The notes under the pieces are model-generated. The model was not told where the DNA came from, made no database searches, and saw only the letters and a program-made list of their open reading frames with translations. Shown one piece after another: positions 17,901 to 26,700 of a stretch of DNA of 64,000 bases. The stretch spans positions 1 to 64,000 of the forward strand of contig NZ_JYKY01000026.1 of NCBI RefSeq assembly GCF_001042985.1, read 5' to 3'. A program made the translations under genes and the position numbers. Numbering within the stretch: the first letter of the stretch is position 1; each line of letters starts with the position of its first letter. This stretch comes from Pseudomonas lundensis. GTDB taxonomy: Bacteria; Pseudomonadota; Gammaproteobacteria; Pseudomonadales; Pseudomonadaceae.

Positions 17901-20752
17901 GGGTGTTCGTGCAGGCGCGCTTCGATTTCCCCCAGCTCAATGCGCAAGCCGCGAATTTTCACCTGATGGTCGATGCGGCCGCAGTACTCAATGGCGCCAT
18001 CGGCGCGATAGCGGGCCAGGTCGCCGGTGCGGTACAAGCGCTCGCCCGTGCCGAACGGATCGACCACAAAGCGCTCCGCTGTCAGCCCCGGCCGGGCATG
18101 GTAGCCCCGGGCCAGACCGCTGCCAGCCAGGTACAACTCGCCGATTGCACCACAGGGCAACGCCTGCAATTCGGGGCTCAGGATATACGTGCGCAGGTTG
18201 GCAATCGGGCGACCTATGGGCACGCTGTCGCGGCCTTCTTCGACACAGGTCCAGTGGGTGACGTCGATCGCGGCTTCGGTCGGGCCGTACAGGTTGTACA
18301 ACGCCGCCTTCGGCAAGCTGCGCAGGGTCTGGCGCTGCAATTCGATTGGCAGCGCTTCACCGCTGCACACAATGCGCCGCAACGAGCTGCACTGGCGGGC
18401 TTGATCGACACTGATAAACGCTTGCAGCATCGACGGCACAAAGTGCAGCGTGGTGATCGCCTGTTCCACGATCAGCGCCGCCAGCTGTTGCGGGTCGCGG
18501 TGGACGCCTGGCGCTGCCACCACCAGCGTGGCGCCGTGCATCAGCGGCCAGAAAAACTCCCACACCGACACGTCGAAGCTGAACGGTGTCTTCTGCAACA
18601 CCCGGTCGGCCGCGCTCAGGCCATAGGCCTGTTGCATCCATGCCAGACGGTTATAGAGCGCGCCATGGCTGTTGCCCGCGCCTTTGGGGCGCCCGGTGGA
18701 GCCGGAGGTGTAAATCACGTACGCCAGGTGCTGGGCACAAGCGAGGTTGGGCAGATTGTCGCTGTCGTACCCGGCCAGCCAGGTGTCGCCCGCTTCCAGG
18801 CAGATGACCGGTAACGCGTCAGGCAACGGCAGGTCGGCCTGCACATGGGGCTGGGTCAGCAACAGGCTGATAGCACTGTCTTCAAACAGATAGGCCAGAC
18901 GCTCAGCCGGGTATTCCGGGTCCAGCGGCACATAGGCGCCCCCGGCCTTGAGAATCGCCAGCAGCCCGATGACCAGTTCCAGCGAGCGTTCGCAGGCCAC
19001 CCCGACACGCACTTCAGGCCCCACCCCTGCGTCGCGCAGACGCCGGGCCAAACGGTTGGCGCGCTCATTCAACGCGCGGTAGCTCAGGTGCTCATCAGCA
19101 AATATCAGCGCACAGGCATCGGGGGTGGCGGCCGCTTGCGCTTCGATGTGCTCCTGAACGCACGCGGGGCCGGGATAGCGGTGTTCGGTGGCATTGAGTT
19201 GATAAAGGGTGGATTCAACCTCGGCCGCCGTCAGCATCGGCAATTGGCCAATCGCGCACTCAGGATTGGCCACAATGGCCGCCAGCAGGTTGCGCCAATG
19301 GGCCGCCATCTGCTCGATACGCGGTGCGTCAAACAGGTCGGTGGCGTAGGTCAGGCTGGCCATCAGGCGCTCGCCTTCCTCATGGGTGTCCAGTTGCAGA
19401 TCGAATTGAGTGGTACGGCCTTGCCACTCCACGCTTTCGACCTGCAACCCGGCCAGCATCCCGCTCAGCGCACCGGGTCGGCTTTGCTGGTGGTTGAACA
19501 TCACTTGAAACAACGGGCTGTGGCTCAGGCTGCGCTCGCCCTGTAGCGCCTGCACCAGACGCTCGAACGGCACCTCCTGATAGGCCTGTGCATCAAGCGA
19601 ACGATCGCGGGTCTGCTCCAGCAAGCGGGCAAAGGGCATGCGCCCGTCCAGTTCGGCGCGCAGCACCTGGGTGTTGACGAAAAAACCGATCAACCCACGG
19701 GTCTCGGCGCGCGTGCGATTGGCCACCGGCACGCCGATGCGCAGGTCCGGCTGGCCGCTGTAGCGATGCAGCAACGCCTGAAAGCTGGCCAGCAACAGCA
19801 TGAAGGGGGTCACGCCCCGCTGACGGGCCAATGCCATGAGGTTTTTGGCCAGCAGCGGGTCCAGGGTGAAGTCCAGCCGCGCGCCCTGCTGCGTCGGGTG
19901 AGCGGGACGCGGGCGATCAGCGGGCAGCTCCAGCACCGGCTGCTCGTCACCCAATTGCGCGCGCCACCAGTCCAGTTGGCGTTCCAGTTCGCCCGCCTCC
20001 ATCCAGCGCCGCTGCCACCGCGCGTAGTCGGCGTACTGAATCGGCAAGGGTGGCAGGGTCACGGACTGGCCCTGGGCATGGGCGGCGTACAGCTGCGAAA
20101 ACTCATCGACCAACACGCCCATCGCCCAACCATCGGCCACGATGTGGTGCAGGGTCAGCACCAGCACGTGATCGTCGGTGTCGAGCTGCAACAGGCTGAC
20201 CCTCAGCAAGGGGCCATGTTGCAGGTCGAACGGCCGGGCGATGTCGTCCTCCAGCAGCGTCAGCGCCTGGTCGAGGCGCTGGTGGTGGGGCAGATCGCGC
20301 AAGTCGTGGCGCGCAAGCCTCAGCCAAGGGCCGCTGGCCGCGAGCGGTTGCACCGACGCGGCCACCTTGAAGGTCCGTGACGGGGGTTGGCTGTCGTCGC
20401 CAGCGGCCTGCGGGTCTGGCTCGACAAAGACGCTGCGCAAACTGTGATGGCGCTCCAGCAAGGCGTCGAAGCTGCGTTGCAGAGCCTCGATATTCAGCGC
20501 GCCGAGCAGGCGCAAGGCCGCCGGAATATGGTAGGCCGCGCTTTGCGGGTCCAGTTGCCATAAAAACCATTGCCGTTGTTGCGCGTACGACAGTTCGCAC
20601 GGCGCGTCGGCGTTGGCATTGGCGGTGGGCGGAATCGGCAACTGGCCGAAGCTGACGCCCTGCTCCTGCATTTTTTGCAGGAATTCACGGCGCTGGTGCG
20701 GCGCCAGGCTGGCAAAACGGTTGGCAATACGCCACGCGGTAGAATTTTCCAT
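8963..20752 (-). CDS. pvdD: Pyoverdine side-chain NRPS, terminal three modules with thioesterase
   Basis: 3929 aa. Domain order by motif (approximate residues): C4 (HHIVADGW 207), A4 ([10 protein letters not shown] 684), T4 ([10 protein letters not shown] 1072), E4 (HHLVVDGVSW 1256, [10 protein letters not shown] 1402), C5 (DLYPLSPMQRG 1587, HHLLLDGW 1717), A5 (2181), T5 ([10 protein letters not shown] 2574), C6 ([11 protein letters not shown] 2646), A6 (3229), T6 (LGGDSLQVLK 3619), thioesterase (GWSLGG 3749, Asp 3777, His near 3906). Nine-residue codes read by alignment to GrsA: A4 DVWHVSLID (Ser, made D by E4), A5 DGECTGGIT, A6 DGECCGGVT. No E lies between T5 and C6. The start overlaps the previous NRPS stop as TGATG. 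The Te releases the finished peptide, so PvdD is the functional equivalent; the symbol is by role. PvdL and MbtH must come from elsewhere. Confidence 0.9.
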   Translation of the reverse strand: MENSTAWRIANRFASLAPHQRREFLQKMQEQGVSFGQLPIPPTANANADAPCELSYAQQRQWFLWQLDPQSAAYHIPAALRLLGALNIEALQRSFDALLERHHSLRSVFVEPDPQAAGDDSQPPSRTFKVAASVQPLAASGPWLRLARHDLRDLPHHQRLDQALTLLEDDIARPFDLQHGPLLRVSLLQLDTDDHVLVLTLHHIVADGWAMGVLVDEFSQLYAAHAQGQSVTLPPLPIQYADYARWQRRWMEAGELERQLDWWRAQLGDEQPVLELPADRPRPAHPTQQGARLDFTLDPLLAKNLMALARQRGVTPFMLLLASFQALLHRYSGQPDLRIGVPVANRTRAETRGLIGFFVNTQVLRAELDGRMPFARLLEQTRDRSLDAQAYQEVPFERLVQALQGERSLSHSPLFQVMFNHQQSRPGALSGMLAGLQVESVEWQGRTTQFDLQLDTHEEGERLMASLTYATDLFDAPRIEQMAAHWRNLLAAIVANPECAIGQLPMLTAAEVESTLYQLNATEHRYPGPACVQEHIEAQAAATPDACALIFADEHLSYRALNERANRLARRLRDAGVGPEVRVGVACERSLELVIGLLAILKAGGAYVPLDPEYPAERLAYLFEDSAISLLLTQPHVQADLPLPDALPVICLEAGDTWLAGYDSDNLPNLACAQHLAYVIYTSGSTGRPKGAGNSHGALYNRLAWMQQAYGLSAADRVLQKTPFSFDVSVWEFFWPLMHGATLVVAAPGVHRDPQQLAALIVEQAITTLHFVPSMLQAFISVDQARQCSSLRRIVCSGEALPIELQRQTLRSLPKAALYNLYGPTEAAIDVTHWTCVEEGRDSVPIGRPIANLRTYILSPELQALPCGAIGELYLAGSGLARGYHARPGLTAERFVVDPFGTGERLYRTGDLARYRADGAIEYCGRIDHQVKIRGLRIELGEIEARLHEHPQVQEAVVLALDNQLVAYLVPTDAQLAHDVQAQGPWRDALKARLLQSLPDYMVPTHLMVIERMPLSPNGKLERKLLPAPGVSVSQRVFEAPRSDHERQLAAIWQQVLGVEQVGRQDNFFELGGDSIISIQVVSRARRAGLRLQPRDLFQQPTLQALAAVASQQAVPQIAQGPVLGTQALTPVQRWFFDNQTVQPQHWNQAVLLEVREPLDLLRLQTALQRVLARHDALRLQFRQVEGQWTARYVPLDSAAATDVLWTAHVQSDEALQGLCDEAQRSLSLQEGSLLRAVLIDHADGGQRVLLVIHHLVVDGVSWRIVLEDLQAAYADQPLPEKTSALQDWANQLGAYANSDAVVAECNWWQQHLQDASAALPNTRPNASQAVRHRQVVSLGLDRERTRQLLQQAPAAYRTQVNDLLLTALARALCDWTGDAHALIQLEGHGREDLFDTIDLTRTVGWFTSLFPVKLTPATDLATSIKAIKQQLRDIPGKGLGFGLLRYQGPVEVQARLAALPSARVTFNYLGQFDQSFSDDALFVPARQASGAAQSPDSPLANWLSVDGQVFGGELKLDLSFSQACFDKADIQALAAAIESNLQAVVAHCIDPRHGGVTPADFPLADLTQAQLDDVPVTSRQIEDLYPLSPMQRGLLFHSVYEPLAGAYVNQLSVEATGLDATRLAQAWQATLDAHPILRSGFHWPPGAAQPVQVVQRTLELPLTVLDWRGRADQAGQLQLLARSERLQFDPAHPPLLRLALVRLDEQRQQLIYTHHHLLLDGWSNALLLGEVLQRYAGDTVASHSGRFADYIGWLHRQDAAADEAFWRTQLAGLENPTLLAQSVAYTASPQADEYADHRQVFDAASSAAFTAFARQHAITLNTLLQGAWALLLQRYSGQQTVAFGATVSGRPVDLPGAEHQLGLFINTLPVISQPQAAESVAQWLDRLQAHNLELREHEFTALSDVQRWAGRAGEPLFDSLLVFENFPVAEALQQGAPDGLRFSLPDNHERTNYPLTLAAVSEGHLSLTWSYQLSHFSPPVIARMSQHLACLLNAMVAAPQARLGELPWLSEGERQQLLHDWNPAPGPATTQCVHQLIEAQAAIRPEAVALIFADTPFSYHDLNQRANRLAHRLRELGIGPEVRVGLAVERSPQMIIGLLAILKAGGAYVPLDPAYPAERLGYLMQDSGIALLLTQSWLRPSLPPVAGVPVLELDREAVAHLPGTDLRNLNDAQNLAYLIYTSGSTGRPKGVSVAHGPLAMHCLSIGALYGMTPHDRELQFASISFDGAHERWLTPLVFGSALMPRDDELWSVQRTCEEIERHGITIACFTPSYLLQMADYLGEAGRALPIRSYTVGGEGMPKHAFDEVQRVLQPPRIINGYGPTETVITPLIWCAYPGTQFDSPFLPIGRPVGQRSAYVLDSQLQPLPVGVAGELYMGGEGIARGYHQRPDLTAERFVPDPFVAGARLYRSGDLARLREDGVVEYLGRIDQQVKIRGFRIELGEIEACLLEHDGVREAFVVDREGPVSRQLVGYIVPRDPLADDSALREALIAHLRSRLPSHMLPAHLMCLAALPLTPNGKLDRQALPAPEASRQVAERVLPGTPAEALLAAVWQDVLGLEAVGVTENFFELGGDSIISLQAVSRAGALGLAFTPKQLFEAQTIRALAQRAVAAAPRVAHAPDAVPFAQAPTTVQVEREGLDDLYPLSPMQQGMLFHCIESPELNLYVNQLSVAVEGLQVDRFRAAWDTLLQRHEVLRAAFLWRDGLADPLQAVYQQAQVPIVELDWREHADPQAALLALAADDQARGFDLSCPPLMRFTLVRLGDNRHQMIWTYHHLLLDGWSASRLLGEMLRLYAHQTLPALTGRYADYIHWLAQQDVTLAEGFWRARLETLQAPTMLANAANTGGSGHGVLYSYLDSEATRRLYTFATQQRVTLNTLVQAAWLLLLQRHTGQRSVAFGATVAGRPTQLPGAQDMLGLFINTLPVIQTLDPQQTLGDWLRELQDYNLSIREVEHTPLADIQRWAGQGGQGLFDSIIVFENHPVDRALRGEQNGELRFAEVGSGGVTNFPMDLMVSATDQGLEVEYLYLRERFTAPQVEAIRAQLEGLLAQLPQDAQCRIGDIGLPQSRIEQAQVQAPATDLVHGFMAQVRRQPDAVALICDGRELTYAALDRQADVLAAHLQGRGIGPETRVAVALPRSEQTIVAFLAVLKAGAAYVPLDLDYPAERLTFMLADSAASLLLCNSDVDQRVTFDAATPRLLLDQLSDQVALPRAVESLSGHLAYLIYTSGSTGQPKGVAVARQPIARHCQGIIDLYALNPDSRELHFMSFAFDGAQERWLSVLLAGGSLVIRDDQLWTPEQTLHVLHQQHVTVACFPPAYLQQLAEVALAQGNPPPVHTYCFGGDAVPDASFELVKRALRPQRLVNGYGPTETVVTPLLWRAEVTDCCEAAYAPIGRGVAGRGLYVLDADMNPLPAGVSGELYLGGECLARGYHGQPGLSAERFVPDPFDAKGARMYRTGDRVRQRECGLIDYLGRLDQQVKIRGFRIELGEIEARLRQCEGVQDAAVKVIEGPTGKQLAGYVVASGTLLERTLKEQLQAHLPDYMVPSHIVPMARFPLSANGKLDRRALPEPQVAQGTYRAPRTELEQALALIWQEVLGLEQVGIDDNFFELGGDSLQVLKVISRVRNQPQLGFSLKLRDLMQKPCIAELSGFEPVALAQAPDPLLALNSRVGDVPPLFCLHAGFGTVFDYEPLARKLDGRRSVYGVQCRMLLDPEWQDTSLHSMAQAYAGRIRQQQADGPYHLLGWSLGGALTLLVAQALEAQGQQVAFAGLVDTYVAGTAEASDGREDLQDFLRFVLGLSEHDACGLMEDQGRSAEQVIAAAMAEPRAGLGEHGLLGSAELSHIFAVGARLKQLALQQPMLPATRVQAHHWWVAGRDDERRVHGAQVGPGASHSVLKGGHYEVLRQAPLLIRLEQLLAGQAERV

Positions 20753-23700
20753 CAGTTGATCTCCATCTCGTCGAGCAGCGACTCAAGTGCGCTCAGACGA
20801 CCATCGTTATCCGCAGGCGTGTGTGCTTGTGCCAAGGCGGCATAGGCTTGCAGGTCGGGCGCCTCGAACAGCGCACGCAGCGCCAGCTCGATGCCCAGCT
20901 CCAGCTCGACCCGGGCACTGGCCTGGGCCGCCAGCAATGAGTGCCCGCCCAATTCAAAGAAGTTGTCATGTCGACCCACACGCTCCACGTCCAGCACGCT
21001 GGCCCAGATCGCCGCAAGCTGCGTTTCCAGCGTCCCGACCGGGGCGCTGTAAGGGCGCTGCCAGCCTTCGGCATCGGCATCCGGCTGCGGCAAGGCCTTG
21101 CGGTCCAGCTTGCCGTTGCCGGTCAGGGGCAGCGCATCCAGCAGCCGCCAGTGGCTGGGCACCATGTAGTCCGGCAGGTCGACCTTGAGCGCCGCGCGCA
21201 AATGTTCGCGCCAGGCCAGCGGATCGGTCGGAGTGTCGATTGCCACCACGTACGCGCACAGTTGTGAGTCTTGGCCGCTCGCATGCACCGTCAGCACGGC
21301 CTCCGCGACCCCCGGTTGCTGCTTGAGGCAGGCCTCGATTTCCCCCAGCTCGATGCGGAAACCGCGAATCTTCACTTGCTGGTCGATGCGGCCCAGGTAG
21401 TCGATGTTGCCGTCTGCCCGCTGACGCGCCAGGTCGCCGCTGCGGTAAAGGCGTTCCCCCGGCGCAAACGGGCTGGGCACAAAGCGTTCGGCGCTGAGCC
21501 CGGCGCGGCCGTGATAGCCCCGCGCCAGCCCTTGACCGGCGATGTACAGCTCGCCCGCGCACCCCGGCGCCACGGGCTGCAACTGGCTGTCGAGCAAGTA
21601 CCAGCTCAAGTCACTGAGCGGGCGGCCAATCGGGCTCTGCACGTTGGCCTGCAGATCGGCCGGGCTGAGCGCGCGGAAGGTCACATGCACCGTGGTCTCG
21701 GTGATGCCGTACATATTGACCAGCGTCGTGGGGCGATCGCCAAAGCGCTCGTACCACGGCCGCAGACTCGCCACCTCCAGCGCTTCGCCGCCGAAGATCA
21801 CCCAGCGCAATGCCAGCGCTTGCGGGCTTTGGCACGCCACCGGCATCAATTGCCGGAAAGCGGTCGGGGTCTGGTTGAGCACCGTGACGCCTTCATCACA
21901 CAGCAGTTGATGGAACGCGTGCGGCTCGCGGCTGATGAAATACGGCACGATCACCAGGCGCCCTCCGCTGCACAGGGCGCCAAACAGCTCCCACACCGAA
22001 AAGTCGAACGCGTAGGAATGGAACAGCGTCCACACGTCGTGCTGATCGAAACCGAACGACTGTTGCGTGGCACTCAACAAGCGGGTGACGTTGGCATGGC
22101 TGAGCAAGGCGCCCTTTGGCCGCCCGGTGGAGCCCGAGGTGTAAATCATATAGGCCAGGTTGTCCGGTCGGGTCAGGTTCGCCAGGTTCTCGGCACTGAA
22201 CGTGTCCAGCGTCAGGTGCTCCAGACACAGGCTTTGAACCCCGACGTGGGGCGGCAGACTTTCCAGCAAGTGCTCTTGGGTCAGCAGAAGGCGGATGCCG
22301 CTGTCCCCGATCATGTAGCTCAAGCGTTCGGCCGGGTATTGCGGGTCCAGTGGCACATAAGCGCCCCCCGCCTTGAGGATGGCCAGCACGCCCACCACCA
22401 GCGGTATCGCACGTTCCGTGGCAATCCCTACCCGCACTTCCGGGCCGACGCCCAGTTCGCGCAGCTTGCGCGCCAGTCGATTGGCGCATGCATTGAGCTC
22501 GCCGTAATCCAGCGATTGCTCGCCACAGCGCACTGCCACCGCCTGCGGCTGCGCCGCGGCCTGTGCTTCAAACAGCTGATGCAAGCCAGGTGCTACGGGC
22601 TGAACCTCGACCTGCGGGTTCCACTGCCGGATCAGCGCCTGTTGCTCGGCAGGGGCCATCAGCTCAAGCGCCGCAATCCGTTGTTGTGGTTCACGCACCA
22701 CGGCGCGCAGCAGGTTCAGCCAGTGCTGCGCGAGGCGTTCGACGGTGGCGGCGTCGTACACGTCGCTGGCGTAGGTCAGGCTGGCGTGCAAGTGCTCGCC
22801 CTGCTCTTCGGTGTCCAGCGCCAGATCGAACTGCGCCGTGTGCTGTTGCCACGCCATGCGCCGGATGACCAGCCCCGGCAGACTGCGCTCGACGCTCTCG
22901 CCGATCGGCCGCTGGTGGTTGAACAGCACTTGGAACAACGGGCTGTGGCTCAGACTGCGCTCAGGTTGCAGCGCTTCCACCAGTTGCTCGAACGGCAATT
23001 CTTGATGAGCCTGCGCCCACAACGCGGTGCTCTTGACCTGTTGCAGCAGGCTGGCAAATGTCTGCTGGCCGTCAATCTCCGCGCGCAGCACGTGGGTGTT
23101 GATGAAGAAACCGATCAGGCCTTCCGTTTCGAGGTGGCTGCGCCCGGCACTGGGCACACCGACGTTGATCGCCGACTGACCGCTGTAGCGGTGCAGCACG
23201 GTTTGGAAACTGGCCAGCAGCACCATGAACAGGGTCACGTGGTGTTGCTGCGCCAACTGCCGCAAACCGGCCGCCAGTTCGGGCTCGACTGCCAGTTCCA
23301 GGCGCGCCCCGCGTTCGCTGCGTATCGCCGGGCGAGTCAGTTCGCTGGGCAGTTCAAGCGGCGGATGCTGTTGGCCCAAATGGGCCTTCCAGGCACTCAA
23401 CTGACGCTCGCCCTCACCGGCCTGCAACCTGTCCCGTTGCCAGACCGCAAAATCGGCGTAACTGACAGCCAGGGCCGGCAGCTCGGGCGCCTGCCCCAGC
23501 ACATGGGCCTGATACAGGGCGCTGAACTCATCGACCATGATTTGCATCGACCAGCCGTCGGCCGCGATGTGGTGCACCGTCAGCACCAACACGTGCTCAT
23601 CGGCCCCGACGGTGAGCAACAATACACGCAGTAGCGGGCCGTGACGCAGGTCGAAGGGTTGACGCATCGCCTCGGCGACCCGTGCTTGAATTTCGGCCTG

Positions 23701-26700
23701 CGTCGGTGCCGCCAGCGTCAGCTCGCGCAGGTCCAACGGCAGGCTGGCGTGCACGACGCCACGCGCCTGTTCGCCGTCCTGAACAAAGGTGGTGCGTAAG
23801 GTGGCGTGCCGCGCTTGCAGGTCATTGAAACTGCGCACCAAGGCATCGCGATTGAGCGTGCCCGTGAGCCGCAGCGCAGCCGGGATGGTGTAAGCGGAGC
23901 TGTCCGGGTCCAGTTGCCAGAGAATCCACTGCCGCTGCTGTGCGTACGACAGCACCCCCGCCTGCCCTTGCGCCATCGGCTTCAAGGTCGGGGCACTGAG
24001 CGTTGGCGGCTGCGCCTGGCAACGGGCAGCAAACTCGCTGAGCACGCTGGTTTCAAACAGGCTGCTGAGGGGCAGTTCAATCATCAACTGCTGACGCACG
24101 CGGGACACCACTTGCGCCACCAGCAGCGAATGGCCGCCCAATTCGAAGAAGTTGTCGTCGCGGCTGACGGCGTCCAGTTTGAGGACTTCCTGCCAGATCG
24201 CCGCAATACGCGACTCAATGCCTGCATGGGGCGCCACCAGCTCGCGCTGCCAGTCGGCCGCTTGCGCCTGCGGCAAGGCCTTGCGGTCCACCTTGCCGTT
24301 GGCATTGAGCGGCAAGTGGTCCAGAGGCAGCCATTGCAACGGCACCATGTAGTCGGGCAACTGCGCCTTGAGCGCGGTTTTCAGTTGTTCACGCAGCGTT
24401 GACCACTGCGGCGCCGACGGTTGCGCCACGATAAATGCCACCAGCGCCTTGCCGGTCGGACCGTCCTGCACCACCACGGCCACTTCACGCACATCGCTCA
24501 CGTCGCGCAAGCGTGATTCAATTTCCCCCAGCTCAATGCGGAACCCGCGCACTTTCACCTGCTGGTCGATCCGGCCCACGTATTCCAGCTGACCGTCAGC
24601 GCGGCGGCGCGCCAGATCGCCGGTGCGGTACAAGCGCTCCCCCGCTTGCCGGGCGTAAGGATTGGGCAGGAACACACTGGCGGTGCGCAACGGATCACCA
24701 AAATACCCGCGCCCCACGCCGGTGCCGGCCACGTACAGTTCGCCCACCACTCCGGTGGGCACAGGCTGCAAGCCGCCGTCGAGGACGTACAGGCGATTGT
24801 TGTCGGTGGCCAGACCAATCGGCAGGTACGCGCTGTCGGCCGACGCTGCGTCGACCCGGAACAGCGCCACGTCGTCCGAGCACTCTGCCGGGCCGTAGAC
24901 ATTGACCAGACCGATGTCGGGGTATCGCTGCAACCAGCGCCGCGCCAGTTCGGGCGGCATGGCTTCACCGGTCGGCAGCATCCAGCGCAGGCCGGACAGT
25001 TGACCAAGGGGTTCATCCAGCAGGCTCTGGATCAGCGACGGCACGCTCTCTAGCACGCTGATGCCGCGTGCAGCGACGTGGCCCAGCAACGCGGCCGGAT
25101 CATGGGCGATGGCGCTCGGCACGATGTCCACCTGTGCGCCAAACAACGGCGCCGCGAGGAATTGCCACACTGAAATATCGAAACTCTGGGACGCGGTCTG
25201 GGCAATCACAGCGTCACGGCCCAGGTCGAGGTAAGGCCGTTTGCTCAACTGGTTGTTGAGCATCCCGGCCTGCTCGACCATGACCCCTTTTGGCGTCCCG
25301 GTGGAGCCCGAGGTGAAGATCACGTAGGCCAAATGGTCAGGCCCGGTGTAGACCCCCGGCCGCGCGCTGGAGAAGTCCTGGGCCTGCACGTCCTCCCACA
25401 CCACCAGGCGCGGCCGTTGCGCCGGGGCTAATTGCGCCAGCAAGGCACGGGCCTGATCGCCACACGCCGCGCTGGCCACCAGCACGGGCACTTGCCCCAG
25501 TTGCAGCAAATCGAGCAAACGCCGGGCGGGTAATTGCGGGTCCAGCGGCAAATAGGCTGCACCGGCCTTGAAGCTGCCGAGCATCATGCCCAGCAGCGCC
25601 AGGCTGCGCTCGGCCAGCAGCGCCACTGGCTGATCGACCCCCACACCCGCCGCCCTCAAGGCATGGCCGAGGCGGTTGGCGCGGGTTTCCAGCTCGCGAT
25701 ACGTCCAGCGCTGATCGAGGCATGTCGCCACCACCTGCTCCGGGTGCGCGTCGTGCTGCGCTTCAAACAGGCGCACATAACCGTCGGCCAGGGGGTAGTC
25801 GCGGTCGGTGTGATTGCCCGCCTGCAACAGGTGCTCGCGCTCGGCGGCGTCAACCACCGGCAACTCCGCGAACGGCCCGTCTGCATGCTCGCCAATGGCC
25901 AGCAGCAGGCGTTTGAAATCGGCCAGCAAACGCTCGGCGGTGGCGTCGTCGAAGAAGCGCGTGTCGTAAGACAGGTGCAGGCCGAGCGCGTCGCCGGGGT
26001 ACACCACCACCGTCATCGGGTAGTTGGTGTGGGTGCGCGCGCTGTCGGATCGGGCGCTGATGTGCTCGGCCCCCGTGACCACGGCGCTTTCCACCGGCGC
26101 GTTTTCGTAGACAAACAAACTGTCGAAAATCGACTGGCCTTTGTCCAGCGCACTGCACGCCTGAACCTTCAACAGCGGCAGGTGCTCGTGCTCACGCAGC
26201 GCCAGGTTGTGCTCGAACAAGCGTTGCAGCCACGCCTTGACGCTGACGTCCTGCCCGGCACGCGGCAGTTGCAGGCGCAACGGAATGCTGTTGATGAACA
26301 GGCCCACGGTGTCCTGCATCTCGGGGCGATTGACCGGGCGACCGGCCACGGTCACGCCAAACAGCACCTCATCGAGGCCACTGTAACGCTGCAAGACCAA
26401 CGCCCAGGCCGCTTGGGTCAGGGTGTTGACGGTGAGCTGGAAACGCTGCGCCAACTCGCGCAAGGCGCGGCCCTGACTGACCTGCAGATCGGCATACACA
26501 TCGCCTATCACCGAGAAGCCGCCCTGACGCCGCAAGGCCCGGTCAAACGGCAACGGGGTGGGTTGCTCAAAGCCCGCCAGCTCCCGGGTCCAGGCGGCTA
26601 GCGCCTCGCGCTCGCCCTGTTCTTGCAGCCACTGGATAAAGTCGCGGTAACGGGCCGCGGGCGGCAGGCTGCGTTGACCGCTGTAAAGGGCGAAGAAATC

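Noticed and set aside
21271-23634. 787-aa open frame on + opposite the first NRPS
   Set aside because: Antisense shadow of repetitive NRPS codons; similar long frames recur opposite each module and have no motifs.
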